From LMUY01 sp964247705 (GTDB lineage: Bacteria; Pseudomonadota; Alphaproteobacteria; Acetobacterales; Acetobacteraceae): DNA of 64,000 nucleotides. This document shows, in pieces, positions 1 through 9,594 of this stretch; the first letter of the stretch is position 1; each line of letters starts with the position of its first letter. The stretch spans positions 58,316-122,315 of the forward strand of contig CAXTVQ010000004.1 of assembly GCA_964247705.1 (NCBI GenBank), written 5' to 3'. The notes beneath the pieces were generated by a model that did no database searches, was not told the DNA's origin, and saw nothing but the letters and a program-made list of their open reading frames with translations. The translations under genes and the position numbers were made by a program.

Positions 1-709
1 CCTTCTGGTGCAGGCGGATGCGGAAACCGGGGGCGAAGGTGCGCTCGGTCATGCGCTTGCCGTGCACCTCCAGGATGCGGGAGCTGGCGAAGCCGCCGAG
101 CAGGGCCTGGCGGACGCGCTCCGGATCGGCGCCGGATTTGCGGGCGAAGGTCAGCGCCTCGGACACGGCCATGATGTTGGCGGCCACGATCATCTGGTTG
201 GCGACCTTGCACGTCTGCCCCGCGCCGGCTGGGCCGACATGGGTGATGGTCTTGCCCATCACTTGCATCAGCGGCAGGGCGCGGGCGAAGGCCTGCTCCG
301 TCCCGCCGCACATGATGGTCAGGGACGCGGCCTTCGCCCCCACTTCGCCGCCCGACACCGGCGCGTCCACCCATTCGCACCCGGCGGCCTCGATTTTGGC
401 GGCGAAGCCCTGGGTGGCGGCCGGGCTGATCGAGGACATGTCCATCACCAGGGTGCCGGGCTTCAGCGCCGGCGTGATGGCGGAGGGGCCGAACAATGCC
501 GCCTCCACGTCCGGCGTGTCCGGCAGCATCAGGATCACGACTTCGGACGCCGCGGCAACGGCGGCCGGGTCCGCCATCACCTCGGCGACGGCGCGGATCT
601 CGGCGGGGAGCGAGGCGCGCTCCGGCACGATGAGCGCGTGACCCGCTGCCTTGAGGTTGAGGGCCATGGGGCGGCCCATGATGCCCAAGCCGAAGAAGCC
701 AATTCGCAT
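1..709 (-). CDS. Beta-hydroxyacid dehydrogenase (3-hydroxyisobutyrate dehydrogenase / tartronate semialdehyde reductase family), 3'-truncated by the window edge
   Basis: About 236 residues are present, reading from the ATG at 709; the C-terminus lies outside the window. The protein opens with an NAD(P)-binding Rossmann motif (GFFGLGIMG at residues 4-12). It carries the family substrate motif DAPVSGGEVGA and, later, the GxxxKxxN block (GQTCKVANQM) that holds the catalytic lysine. These are the signature blocks of enzymes that reduce or oxidise small beta-hydroxyacids such as 3-hydroxyisobutyrate, tartronate semialdehyde or 2-(hydroxymethyl)glutarate. The motifs do not separate these substrates, so no gene symbol is given. 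It is divergent from the serine hydrolase at 806, with 96 bases between the two starts. Family call is firm; substrate unknown. Confidence 0.85.
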   Translation of the reverse strand, partial: MRIGFFGLGIMGRPMALNLKAAGHALIVPERASLPAEIRAVAEVMADPAAVAAASEVVILMLPDTPDVEAALFGPSAITPALKPGTLVMDMSSISPAATQGFAAKIEAAGCEWVDAPVSGGEVGAKAASLTIMCGGTEQAFARALPLMQVMGKTITHVGPAGAGQTCKVANQMIVAANIMAVSEALTFARKSGADPERVRQALLGGFASSRILEVHGKRMTERTFAPGFRIRLHQK

Positions 710-805
710 GTCGTGGTCCGTTCGCGCATGAAACCAGCTTCCTGTATCGGGGAAAAACCGGCGGAGTGCCAGCACCGGGGCTCACCTGCCGGACGAAAGG
801 ACGTT

Positions 806-1930
806 ATGGACACGCTGCAAACGCAACCCTGGCCACAGGCCGTGGACGCGGCTTCGGCCGGCTTCGATCCCGCCGGGCTGGATGCCGCCATCGCCTTCCA
901 CCGGGCGCACGAGACCGACTGGCCGCGTTCGATGTACCGCCCGGACGGCCAGTATATCGGCACGGCCGCGATCGGCGACCGGCCGGAGTTCGCCGCCGTG
1001 ATCGGCCCGGTGCGGCCCCGCGGCGAGCCGAACGGCCTCATCCTGCGCGGCGGCCGCCTGGTTGCCGAGTGGGGCGACACGTCCCGGCCGGACATGACGT
1101 TCTCGGTCGCGAAAAGCTACTTGGCGCTGCTGGCCGGTCTCGCGGTGGCCGACGGCTCGATCGCGGATTTGGACGGCCCGGTCGCGGCCGAGGTGGACCA
1201 GCCCTGGTTCGCCAGCCTGCACAACGCTCGCATCACCTGGCGCCACCTGCTGCAGCAGACGAGCGAGTGGCAAGGCACGCTCTGGGGCAAGCCGGACACC
1301 GCCGACCACAACCGCGTGGTGGGCGGACCGGCCGAGACGCGGACCGCAGCGAAGGGCGAGGCGCGGGTGCTCGCCGAACCGGGCACGCATTTCGAATACA
1401 ACGACGTACGGGTGAACCTGCTCGCCGCGTGCCTCACGGACCGGTTCGGCCGCCCGCTGCCGGATGTGCTGCGGGAGCGGGTGATGGACCCGGTCGGCGC
1501 ATCGGCCGAGTGGGAGTGGCACGGCTACGCGGGCGCCGTGCTCGACCCGGGCGGGCGCGCGCTCCATTGCGTGTCGGGGGGCGGGCATTGGGGCGGCGGG
1601 CAGTTCATCGGCAGCCGGGACCATGCCCGGATGGGCCAGTTGGTGTTGGACGGCGGACGTTGGGCCGGGCGGCAGGTGGTGCCCGCGGAGTGGGTGCGCA
1701 CGATGCTGACGCCGTCGCCGTGCAACGACCAGTACGGATTGCTCTGGTGGTTGAACAGCGGGGCGCAGCCGTTGTTTCCCTCGGCCCCGGCGGACAGCGT
1801 GTTCGCGTTGGGGGCAGGGCGGAGCCTGGTATGGATCGCGCCGTCGTTGGAGCTGGTGACGGTGGTGCGCTGGATCGACCGCGACGGGGCGGACGGGATG
1901 TTCGGGGCGGTGATGGCGGCGCTGACGTGA
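806..1930 (+). CDS. Serine hydrolase, beta-lactamase / class C (S12) superfamily
   Basis: This is a 374-residue protein. The ATG at 806 is preceded by an AAAGGA ribosome site; the open frame extends upstream only over the antisense strand of the dehydrogenase. The SxxK catalytic motif is S100-V-A-K103 (FSVAKSY), and the second motif appears as Y198-N-D (FEYNDVRVN), as in many EstB/penicillin-binding-like esterases. A C-terminal SGGGHWGGGQ stretch fits the loop before the third motif. No signal peptide is visible, so a cytoplasmic esterase, amidase or lactonase is more likely than a cell-wall enzyme. It lies convergent to a GMC oxidoreductase. Substrate cannot be told from sequence. Confidence 0.85.
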   Translation: MDTLQTQPWPQAVDAASAGFDPAGLDAAIAFHRAHETDWPRSMYRPDGQYIGTAAIGDRPEFAAVIGPVRPRGEPNGLILRGGRLVAEWGDTSRPDMTFSVAKSYLALLAGLAVADGSIADLDGPVAAEVDQPWFASLHNARITWRHLLQQTSEWQGTLWGKPDTADHNRVVGGPAETRTAAKGEARVLAEPGTHFEYNDVRVNLLAACLTDRFGRPLPDVLRERVMDPVGASAEWEWHGYAGAVLDPGGRALHCVSGGGHWGGGQFIGSRDHARMGQLVLDGGRWAGRQVVPAEWVRTMLTPSPCNDQYGLLWWLNSGAQPLFPSAPADSVFALGAGRSLVWIAPSLELVTVVRWIDRDGADGMFGAVMAALT

Positions 1931-1950
1931 TGACGCGGCCATTCGCAGCG

Positions 1951-3549
1951 TCACCCCCGCATGAACCCCGCCGCGCGTTCCGCCATCATCATCACCGCCG
2001 GCTGGATGTTGGAGGACGGCACCAGCGGCATCGCCGAAGCGTCCACCACCCGCAGCCCGTCCACCCCGCGCAGGCGAAGCTGCGGGTCCAGCACTGCGGC
2101 GTCGTCGCTGCCCATCCGGCACGTGCCGGACGGGTGGTAGACCGTGGTCGCCGTCGCCCGGATGAAGTCCAGCAACGCCTCGTCGCTGTCCACGTCGGGC
2201 GCCGGGTGCAGTTCCTCCTCCACCAGGGCGGCGAACGCGGCGGAGCGGGCGATACGCTGGCCGATGCGGGCGCCGGCCACCATCAGATGCTGGTCGGACG
2301 GTGCGGAAAGATAGTTGGCGTGGATCACCGGGCGGTCTGCCGGGTCCGGCGAGCGCAAGGTCACGGTGCCGCGGCTGTCCGGGCGGCACTGGTTCCAGTT
2401 CACCATCACGCCGGGATGCTTCGGCAGCACGTAGCCGGCGCCGGGTGTCAGGCTGAAATTGATGAACTGGTATTGCAGCTCGGCTTCCTCGGCGCCCGGC
2501 GTGCCGCGGGCGAACAGGGTGGCCTCGGTCGCGCCAACCGCCATCGGCCCCGACCGCCGCACCGCATAGCCCAGCGCCATCGCCGCCATGCGCAGCTTGC
2601 TGGCGGTGATCTCGTTCAGCGTCCCCGCCGACCGCGTGCGGTAGGACAGGCGCGCCATCAGATGGTCCTGCAGGTTCTGGCCCACGGCCGGCCGGTGCAG
2701 GACGGGGGCGATGCCGTGCTCCTGCAGCGCGGCCCCATCTCCCACGCCGGACAGGAGCAACAAGTGCGGCGTGGCGATCGCACCGCTGCACAGCACCACT
2801 TCCCGCGCGGCATCGAAGCGGGCCGCCTCGCCGTCCGGGAGCGCCACCTCCACGCCAGTCGCCCGCCCGCCGGCAAACGTCACGCGCTGGGCCGCCGTCC
2901 CCGTGATGACGCGCAAATTGGGCCGGCCACGCGCCGGGCGGAGGTAGGCCTGTGCCGTGCTGATCCGCCGGCCGCCACGCACGTTCATCTGCACGGGGGC
3001 GGCGCCCTCGATCGGCCCGTCGTTGATGTCGCGGTGCAGCGGGAACCCGGCCTCCCGGCAAGCCGCGAGGAACGCCGCCGCCCCTTGCGACAGGACGCGG
3101 GGCTCGCTGACCGGGATGAGGCCGTCCTTGCCGCGCGACTCTCCCGCGTCACCCTCCCACCGCTCGATCTTGCGGAAGGCGGGCAGCACGTCCTCCCACG
3201 CCCAACCGCGCGCGCCGGCTTGCGCCCAACGGTCGTAGTCGTGCGGCGAGCCGCGCAGGAACACCAGGCCGTTCACCGAGCCGGACCCGCCCAGCACCTT
3301 GCCGCGCGGCCAGGCGATGCTGCGGCCGTGCAGTTCCGGTTCCGCCTCGGTCGCGTAGCCCCAATCGTAGCGGCGGGACTTGGACAGCCGGGCATAGCCG
3401 GCGGGGATGTGGATCCAGGGATCGCGGTCCGGCGGCCCCGCCTCCAGCAGGGTCACGCGGACCGCCGGATTTTCGCTCAGCCGGGCGGCCATGATGCAGC
3501 CGGCGGTGCCGCCGCCGACGATCACGTAATCCGAGGATTCGGTCCGCAT
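1951..3549 (-). CDS. GMC-family flavin oxidoreductase (choline dehydrogenase-like)
   Basis: 532 residues, the usual length for GMC alcohol dehydrogenases. The FAD-binding dinucleotide motif VGGGTAG lies at residues 11-17. GMC signature 1 (PRGKVLGGSGSVNG) is near 81-94 and signature 2 (SGAIATPHLLLLSGVG) near 255-270. The active-site histidine is predicted to be H472 in YHPSGTCRMG, with partner N514 in PSSNIQ. Such enzymes oxidise primary alcohols to aldehydes with FAD. No export signal is seen. Its start is 9 bases downstream of the M20 hydrolase stop on the same strand, so the two are probably co-transcribed; together they could process an N-acylated or amino alcohol. The substrate is inference only. 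Confidence 0.9.
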   Translation of the reverse strand: MRTESSDYVIVGGGTAGCIMAARLSENPAVRVTLLEAGPPDRDPWIHIPAGYARLSKSRRYDWGYATEAEPELHGRSIAWPRGKVLGGSGSVNGLVFLRGSPHDYDRWAQAGARGWAWEDVLPAFRKIERWEGDAGESRGKDGLIPVSEPRVLSQGAAAFLAACREAGFPLHRDINDGPIEGAAPVQMNVRGGRRISTAQAYLRPARGRPNLRVITGTAAQRVTFAGGRATGVEVALPDGEAARFDAAREVVLCSGAIATPHLLLLSGVGDGAALQEHGIAPVLHRPAVGQNLQDHLMARLSYRTRSAGTLNEITASKLRMAAMALGYAVRRSGPMAVGATEATLFARGTPGAEEAELQYQFINFSLTPGAGYVLPKHPGVMVNWNQCRPDSRGTVTLRSPDPADRPVIHANYLSAPSDQHLMVAGARIGQRIARSAAFAALVEEELHPAPDVDSDEALLDFIRATATTVYHPSGTCRMGSDDAAVLDPQLRLRGVDGLRVVDASAMPLVPSSNIQPAVMMMAERAAGFMRG

Positions 3550-3558
3550 GGTGGGCCG

Positions 3559-4755
3559 TCAGCCGGGGAGGCTGAGCTCCTGCTCGACCACGCGCACCCA
3601 ATAGGCCGCGCCGAGCGGCAGGATCTCGTCGTTGAAATCGAATTTCGGCGTGTGCAGGCCGTGGACGGCGCCGTCCGGAGCGCTGCCGTTGCCGATAAAG
3701 ATGAACGCGCCGGGTTTGGCCTCCAGCATGAAGGCGAAGTCCTCGCCGCCGGTGACGGGCGTGGCGGCCGTTTCCACCGCCGCGTCCCCCACCAGCGTCT
3801 TGGCGGCGGCGGCGGCCAGCACCGTCTGCTCCGGATGGTTCACCAGGGGGGTCGTCCCCCAACCGATGCGGAACGTCGCGGTGGCGCCGTGCAGGGCGGC
3901 CAAGCCGTGCGCCAATTCCTCCATCCGGCGGTCGATGATCGCGCGGGTCTCGTTGCTGAAGCAGCGCGCGGTCCCGGCGAGGGTGAGCTTGGCCGGCATC
4001 ACGTTGACCGCCTGGCTCGACCCGGCCTCGATATGGCCGACGGAGATCACTGCGGTTTCCAGAGGCGGCACGTTGCGGCCGACGATGGTCTGCAGCCCCA
4101 GCACGAAATGCGCCTGCACCACGGTCAGGTCCGCCGCGAGGTGGGGGCCGGCGCCGCCATGGCCGCCATTGCCCTCGAACGTGACGCTCCAGCCGGAGGT
4201 GCCGGCGAGGTAGGGGCCGGTGCGGATGGCGAACTCGCCCACCGGCAGCCCAGGAACGTTGTGCATGCCGTACACGGCGTCGACCGGAAAGCGGTCGAAC
4301 AGCCCGTCCGCCAGCATCTTGCGCGCCCCGCCGCGGCCTTCCTCGGCCGGCTGGAAGATGAGTTGCACCGTCCCGGCGAAATCGCGGTTGGCCGAGAGGT
4401 GCTTTGCCGCGCCGAGCAGCATGGTGGTGTGCCCGTCATGCCCGCAGGCGTGCATCACGCCCTGGTTGGTGGAAGCGTGCGGCGCGCCCGTCTGTTCGTG
4501 GATCGCCAGCGCGTCCATGTCCGCCCGCAGCCCGATCGCGCGCTGACCCGGCAGGCGGCCGGTGATGGTGCCGACCACGCCGGTGCCGCCGACCCCCTCC
4601 GTGACATCGATGCCCCATTCCCGCAGCTTGGCCGCGACCAGCGCCGCCGTCCGCACTTCCTCCAGGCCCATTTCCGGGTGGGCGTGGATGTCTTGCCGGA
4701 TCGCCGTCAGCTCGGCGTGGTAGGGACGGATCTGCTCGATCAGGCTATCGGACAT
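3559..4755 (-). CDS. M20 family amidohydrolase (hippurate hydrolase / N-acyl-amino-acid deacylase type)
   Basis: 398 residues. The metal-binding motif MHACGHDGH places C104 and H106, the general-base region is PAEEG (E138-E139), and a further ligand is H165 in GMHNVPG. This arrangement is typical of the M20D amidohydrolases (HipO, IAA-amino-acid hydrolases, N-acetyl-diaminopimelate deacetylases). These are two-domain cytosolic enzymes that cleave an amide to release an amino acid. The gene is the first of a two-gene minus-strand unit with the GMC oxidoreductase. The family call is strong; whether it acts on hippurate, N-acetylated amino acids or another acyl-amide cannot be decided. Confidence 0.9.
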   Translation of the reverse strand: MSDSLIEQIRPYHAELTAIRQDIHAHPEMGLEEVRTAALVAAKLREWGIDVTEGVGGTGVVGTITGRLPGQRAIGLRADMDALAIHEQTGAPHASTNQGVMHACGHDGHTTMLLGAAKHLSANRDFAGTVQLIFQPAEEGRGGARKMLADGLFDRFPVDAVYGMHNVPGLPVGEFAIRTGPYLAGTSGWSVTFEGNGGHGGAGPHLAADLTVVQAHFVLGLQTIVGRNVPPLETAVISVGHIEAGSSQAVNVMPAKLTLAGTARCFSNETRAIIDRRMEELAHGLAALHGATATFRIGWGTTPLVNHPEQTVLAAAAAKTLVGDAAVETAATPVTGGEDFAFMLEAKPGAFIFIGNGSAPDGAVHGLHTPKFDFNDEILPLGAAYWVRVVEQELSLPG

Positions 4756-4824
4756 CGTTCACTCGTGCGGTTCTGCCGTTGCACGCTGAGCCGATCGGCC
4801 CGTCGATGCAACTCGCGGAACGGC

Positions 4825-5130
4825 TCAGCCGCGCAGGAAAATCCTCATTCGGGAGCGTGCAGCCGGCCGGACCGCGGCGTGCTGCACGGCGTGGAAGGCG
4901 ACGGCACGGGCCAGGCAATCGATGATCTCGGGCGGATGCGGGTCACACCCGCCTTCGATCCCCGGTGTCGTCAGGCAAAGTTCGCCATCCCGCCATGGAT
5001 ACACGTAGCGGCGGTTGGTTTGCGCGAACACCACCACCACCCCTGCCGGGTCGATCGCGGTGCACTTGAACTCGCTGATGTCGAGCGCTGGTTCCAACTC
5101 GGTGTCCATGGGTTGCATTGCCTGGGTCAC
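4825..5130 (-). CDS. Small hypothetical protein
   Basis: A 101-residue protein that I do not recognise. It begins with an acidic stretch rich in M, D and E, has a central segment with alternating hydrophobic residues (GVVVVFAQTNRRYVYPW) that could form a small beta-barrel or sheet, two to three cysteines in the middle third, and a basic C-terminal tail. There is no signal peptide or membrane segment. It stands alone on the minus strand between the M20 hydrolase and the phosphate transporter. No known domain can be assigned. Confidence 0.5.
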   Translation of the reverse strand: MTQAMQPMDTELEPALDISEFKCTAIDPAGVVVVFAQTNRRYVYPWRDGELCLTTPGIEGGCDPHPPEIIDCLARAVAFHAVQHAAVRPAARSRMRIFLRG

Positions 5131-5235
5131 GGGTCACGATGCCTGGACAATACGTCCGTACTTTCCGGCCGGTTGTTAGAACTGCGTCAATGCCATGGGC
5201 GCCGGCCCGTGCAGCCGAACGGCTCTCGCGTCCGT

Positions 5236-6645
5236 TCACAACGACGGGTTGTCGAGCAGATAGAACAGCCCGCCGGCCAGCAGCATCGTCACCGGCAGCG
5301 TGAACAGCCAGGCCATCGCGATGCGAACCAGCATCCCGCGTTGCACGCCCTGCCCACCGCTGATCATCGTGCCCGCGATGCCGGACGTGATGATGTGAGT
5401 CGTGCTGACCGGCAGCCCGGTGAACCCGGCGGTTGCGATCAGCACCGAGCCGACCAATTCCGCGCTGACGCCCTGGCCCGGCGTCATGTGCTGCTTGCCC
5501 AGCCGCTCGCCGAGGGTCGTGACCACGCGCTTGTAGCCGACCATCGTGCCGACGCCGAGGCAGAAGGCGCTGAGCACGCGGACCCAGTACGGCGCATATT
5601 GCACGGGCGGGCCCATCGCCTTGCGCAGCGTCTGCGCCGCCGCCTTGTCGTTGGCGCTCACGCCGGGTGCCTCGGTGACGTGCTTCATCTCGCTCAACAC
5701 GACATACACGTCGCCGCGGAGTTGGGCGCGGGTCGCCCGGGTCTGGCCGGGATCGCCGGCTGGCTGCGTGGCTGCGGCCTGCATACCGGCCCCGGTTTGC
5801 TGCAGCGCCATCGCCGCCTTCACTGCGTCCGCCCGCTGATCGTCGCCGTATTGCTGGATCAATGGGATCGCCGCCGCCGCGTTCTGGCCGAGTTGGGCGA
5901 GCTGCGCCGATGCGTTCGGGTTCAGCGCGTAGGTCGCCGGCAGCAGGCCGATGATGGTCAGCATGATGAGCCCGATGCTTTTCTGCCCGTCATTGGTGCC
6001 ATGCGAGAAGCTGACGGAGGTGCAGGTGAGGATCAGCAGGCTGCGCAGCCACCACACGGGCGCCTCACCCTCCTTCGGCGGCTCGAACAGGTGGCCGCGG
6101 CGGACCACGAGGCGCAGGATCAGGTAAAGCCCGCCCGCCCCGGCCAGGCCCAGGACCGGCGAGATAGCAAGCGCCTCCAGCACGGTGATGATCTGCTGCC
6201 AGTCCACCCCCTGGCCCAGCCCGCGCGCGTGCATCAGCGCGTCGGCCGCGGCGACCCCGATCAACGCGCCGATGATGCAGTGCGACGAGCTGTTGGGGAT
6301 GCCGAACGCCCAGGTCAGAACATTCCAGAACAGCGCCGCCGCAAACAGCGAGACAAGCATCGGCACCGCCGGCGACCCGTCCGGCGGGGTCAGCACGTCG
6401 GGCGGCAAGATCTCCACCAGCGCGTAGGCCACGGATATGCCGCCGACCAGCACGCCGGTGAAGTTCAGCAGGCCGGACCAGAGCACCGCGGGTACGGGCT
6501 TCAGCGAATGGGTGTAGATCACGGTCGCAACCGCGTTGGACGTATCGTGGAAGCCGTTGGTGGCTTCGAAGGCCAGCACCAGGATCAGGCACCCGATCAG
6601 CATGGCGATGACGGCGCCGGACTCCGGCGTGAAATGAGCGAGCAT
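5236..6645 (-). CDS. pit: Inorganic phosphate transporter, PiT family
   Basis: 469 residues from the ATG at 6645. Two copies of the inverted-repeat PiT signature are visible: GFHDTSNAVAT at about residues 31-41, and HGTNDGQKSIG in the second half, with a later GLPVSTTHIITSGIAG. The hydrophobic profile gives about ten or more membrane segments, interrupted by a polar central loop of over 100 residues that is rich in Q and A. This matches the large cytoplasmic loop of bacterial PitA/PitB. The protein would import metal-phosphate with protons at the inner membrane. The open frame extends further upstream, but that extension lacks hydrophobic character. No phoU/pap partner is adjacent. Confidence 0.9.
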   Translation of the reverse strand: MLAHFTPESGAVIAMLIGCLILVLAFEATNGFHDTSNAVATVIYTHSLKPVPAVLWSGLLNFTGVLVGGISVAYALVEILPPDVLTPPDGSPAVPMLVSLFAAALFWNVLTWAFGIPNSSSHCIIGALIGVAAADALMHARGLGQGVDWQQIITVLEALAISPVLGLAGAGGLYLILRLVVRRGHLFEPPKEGEAPVWWLRSLLILTCTSVSFSHGTNDGQKSIGLIMLTIIGLLPATYALNPNASAQLAQLGQNAAAAIPLIQQYGDDQRADAVKAAMALQQTGAGMQAAATQPAGDPGQTRATRAQLRGDVYVVLSEMKHVTEAPGVSANDKAAAQTLRKAMGPPVQYAPYWVRVLSAFCLGVGTMVGYKRVVTTLGERLGKQHMTPGQGVSAELVGSVLIATAGFTGLPVSTTHIITSGIAGTMISGGQGVQRGMLVRIAMAWLFTLPVTMLLAGGLFYLLDNPSL

Positions 6646-6940
6646 CTCCAGTCTCCAACACGGCAGGACCTGAACGTGCCGGCCCTTCGTTCGCCCTATG
6701 TCAATTGGAAGACATCTTTGAAGCGGCAGGCCGGGCGTATGACCGAGTGGCCTCGTGCGGGAGTGACATGCGGTTGACGGTGGTGCTCGCGCGATGGATT
6801 GATGTGTCCCATCGGTCGCGATTGTCCAAATGGGCCGAGCGCCAGGAAACCGGGAACACACCTGCGCCATGCCGAGACGAGCGCCTTCGGGCCGAGACGG
6901 GCATGCGCGGCATGATGCCTGCTCCCCATAGGGAAACTCG

Positions 6941-9460
6941 ATGAGCGTTCCGCGCCGCGTGCAGCCGCCTCGCCAGCACCCGGAAGGCCATCTGGAGATC
7001 GCTGCGTGGAGCGGCGTGTCCGGCTGGATATGGTTTCCGGACGAGCCGGAGCACCGGGCCGTGTTGGAGGTAATCCACGACAACGCAGTGTTTGCCCTCA
7101 TCACGGCCAACCAGCCGCGTTCGGACCTCAAGGCAGCAGGCATCGGGGACGGCCTGCACGGCTTCCAGTTCACCTTGCCGAAGAACGTGTTCACGGACAC
7201 GACCGTCACCATCCACGTGAGGGAACGCGCGACCGGCGCCGAACTCGCCGGGTCGCCCTTCGTGCTCGAGAACGACGGAGCGAGCGTCGAGCGCGTCAAG
7301 GAAAACGTCGCCCGCATCGTAGACCATTTCGCGCATGGCGGCAGCGAGGAGGAGACGCTGGAACTGGCCGCATTCCTCCTGCGGCAACACGATCGTGCCG
7401 CGGCCCGGTATCAGGCCCTGGCGAGCCAGCGGCGGGATGTGGTCCGCCATTGGGCCGAGGGGCTCGGCCGCCTCGGACCACTCTCGGACGCCGTACAGGG
7501 ACTTCTGTCCACGGCGCGTCACCAGTATGGCGACGACGTGCTCGCCCTCCCGACCTCGGGCCAGCCCGATGTCAGCGTCATCATCCCGGTGCACGGCAAG
7601 TTCTGGTACACCCACCAATGCCTGCGTTCGATCGTGACGCATCGGCCCAAGCGGCGTTTCGAGATCATTATCGTCGATGACCGGTCGCAGGACGAGACGC
7701 TGTTCGCATCCATGCTGTTGTCCGGCGTGCGCCTGCTCCGCAACGAGGCCAATCTTGGCTTCGTGGGCTCGGTGAGTGCCGGGGCCGCCGTTGCGAAGGG
7801 CAGGTGGCTGCTGATGCTCAACAACGACACGGAGGTGACGCCGGGCTGGCTGGACGAGTTGTGCGACACGTTCGAGCGGGACCCCCGCGTCGGCATCGCC
7901 GGGTCCAAGCTGCTGTTCCCGAACGGCCGTCTGCAGGAGGTGGGCGGCCTCATGTGGCGCTTCGCCGACGGGGCGAACCGCGGCCGCGACGGGGACGCGG
8001 AGGATCCCGGCTACTGCTACCTGCGCGACTCCGACTACGTGTCCGGCGCCGCGCTGATGATCGAGCGTGCGCTCTGGGATGAGGTCGGCGGGCTTACGCA
8101 GGAGTTTGCGCCAGCCTATTACGAGGACACCGATCTCTGCTTCAAGGTCCGCGCCACCGGGCGGCGCGTCGTCGTCCAGCCATACTCGCGCGTCGTCCAC
8201 CACGAGGGCGTATCGGCCGGCACCGACGTCGGCGGGTCGGGCATGAAGCGCTTCCAGCGGGTCAACCAGACGAAATTCGCCAAGCGCTGGGCGTCCGTGC
8301 TGGCCGGCCACGGGCTGAATGGCAGCGACCCGGTGCAGGAAGACGCGCGCTACGTCCACAAGCGCGTCATTTTCATCGACGACACTGTTCCGGCACCCGA
8401 CCGTGACGCCGGATCGAACGCAGCGTTCGAGCATATGCAGGCGCTGCAGCGGATCGGCTACGAAGTCCACTTCGTGTCGGCGGAAAGCATGGCCCGTGTG
8501 CCAGGGTATACCGCAGCCTTGGAACGGCGAGGCATACGCTGCTACTACGTCCCGTATACGTGGTCGGTGGAGGAGGTGCTGCGCCGCACCGACCATGGCT
8601 TCGATCTCGCCTACATCCACCGGCCGGGGAATGCGAGCAAGTACACGGCCGTGATCCGCAGCCTGCACCCCAAGGCCCGCATCGTCTTCAACGTCGCCGA
8701 CCTGCATCATGTGCGGTTGCAGCGGGAGGCGGCGTTGCTCGGCCGCCCGGACCTCGATGAGGCTGCAGGGCGGATGCGCGACCTGGAGTTCGCGGCGTTG
8801 CGCTCGGTGGACCACGTGATCTCCCACTCGGATGCCGAGGCCAGCCTGATCCGCGCGGCGCTCCCGGATGTTCCGGTCTCCGTCATCCCATGGACGGTCA
8901 TGCCGGACCCGGCGACGGCGCCGTTCGGCAGCCGCAGCGGCGTGGCTTTCGTGGGCAGTTTCGACCACCCGCCGAACCGGGATGCGGCGAAGTGGCTCGC
9001 CTCCGAGGTGATGCCGCTGGTATGGGAGCGGGACCCCCACATCCGGCTCTCCATCATCGGCAGCGGCATCACGGAGGAGGACCGGTCGATCGCCTCCGAC
9101 CGGCTGACCGTCGTCGGCTGGGTGCCGGACATCACCAAGGCCTTGCACGCGTTCCGGCTGACCGTGGCGCCGCTGCGTTACGGGGCGGGCCTGAAGGGCA
9201 AGGTGCTCGACAGCATGGCCGCCGGACTACCCACGGTCATGACCCCGATCGCGGCCGAGGGCATGGATCTGGCGCCACCGCTCGACCAGCTCGTGGCCGT
9301 CGCGCCCGACGCATTGGCCGGTCTCATCGTCAGCCTTCACAATGACGCCGACCGCAACCGCTTGCTTGCCGAGGCTGGATTGCAGCACGTAAGCCGACAC
9401 TACTCGCCGGACGTCATCGACCGGTTGCTGCAGCAGGTTGCGGGCGGTTGCGGCAGTTGA
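6941..9460 (+). CDS. Large two-domain glycosyltransferase (GT2 + GT4) with an N-terminal beta module
   Basis: 839 residues; ATG at 6941 with GGGAAA just upstream. Residues 18-110 form a beta-rich module (SGWIWFP, then RSDLKAAGIGDGLHGF) that is not catalytic. Residues 208-450 are a GT2 domain: VSVIIPVHG at 211, VDD at 245-247 and LNND at 293-296 as the DxD-like metal site, then YYEDTDLCF. Residues 475-835 are a GT4 (GT-B fold) domain with VAFVGSFDHPPN and YGAGLKGKVLDSMAAGLP. One polypeptide could therefore add two consecutive sugars, as seen in rhamnan and O-antigen synthesis proteins. The N-terminal module resembles those in the 20240-23209 protein. The 295 bases upstream hold no convincing gene. 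The product glycan is unknown, with exopolysaccharide or O-chain most likely. Confidence 0.88.
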   Translation: MSVPRRVQPPRQHPEGHLEIAAWSGVSGWIWFPDEPEHRAVLEVIHDNAVFALITANQPRSDLKAAGIGDGLHGFQFTLPKNVFTDTTVTIHVRERATGAELAGSPFVLENDGASVERVKENVARIVDHFAHGGSEEETLELAAFLLRQHDRAAARYQALASQRRDVVRHWAEGLGRLGPLSDAVQGLLSTARHQYGDDVLALPTSGQPDVSVIIPVHGKFWYTHQCLRSIVTHRPKRRFEIIIVDDRSQDETLFASMLLSGVRLLRNEANLGFVGSVSAGAAVAKGRWLLMLNNDTEVTPGWLDELCDTFERDPRVGIAGSKLLFPNGRLQEVGGLMWRFADGANRGRDGDAEDPGYCYLRDSDYVSGAALMIERALWDEVGGLTQEFAPAYYEDTDLCFKVRATGRRVVVQPYSRVVHHEGVSAGTDVGGSGMKRFQRVNQTKFAKRWASVLAGHGLNGSDPVQEDARYVHKRVIFIDDTVPAPDRDAGSNAAFEHMQALQRIGYEVHFVSAESMARVPGYTAALERRGIRCYYVPYTWSVEEVLRRTDHGFDLAYIHRPGNASKYTAVIRSLHPKARIVFNVADLHHVRLQREAALLGRPDLDEAAGRMRDLEFAALRSVDHVISHSDAEASLIRAALPDVPVSVIPWTVMPDPATAPFGSRSGVAFVGSFDHPPNRDAAKWLASEVMPLVWERDPHIRLSIIGSGITEEDRSIASDRLTVVGWVPDITKALHAFRLTVAPLRYGAGLKGKVLDSMAAGLPTVMTPIAAEGMDLAPPLDQLVAVAPDALAGLIVSLHNDADRNRLLAEAGLQHVSRHYSPDVIDRLLQQVAGGCGS

Positions 9461-9594
9461 AAGGGCGAACGGCGACCGTGCCGGTAGCGGCTGACGCCGT
9501 CTCCCCATTCGGAAAGGGTCCGGCAATGCGAGTGGACGACGAGGAGATGGAGGCCTCTTGGCGCCATCTCGGCGAGGCGTATGCGACAGAAACG

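Noticed and set aside
766..6777. A 2,003-codon open frame on the plus strand
   Set aside because: It runs antisense to the GMC, M20 and phosphate transporter genes and has random-looking, arginine- and histidine-rich composition. Long antisense open frames are expected at this G+C content.
6705..6944. A 79-codon frame that ends inside the start of the GT2-GT4 gene (TGA overlapping ATG)
   Set aside because: The overlap looks like translational coupling, but the third-codon G+C is lower than in neighbouring genes, no ribosome site precedes the TTG, and the protein shows no features.
6701..9148. An 815-codon open frame antisense to the GT2-GT4 gene
   Set aside because: It has no domain features and lies opposite a gene with clear GT2 and GT4 motifs.
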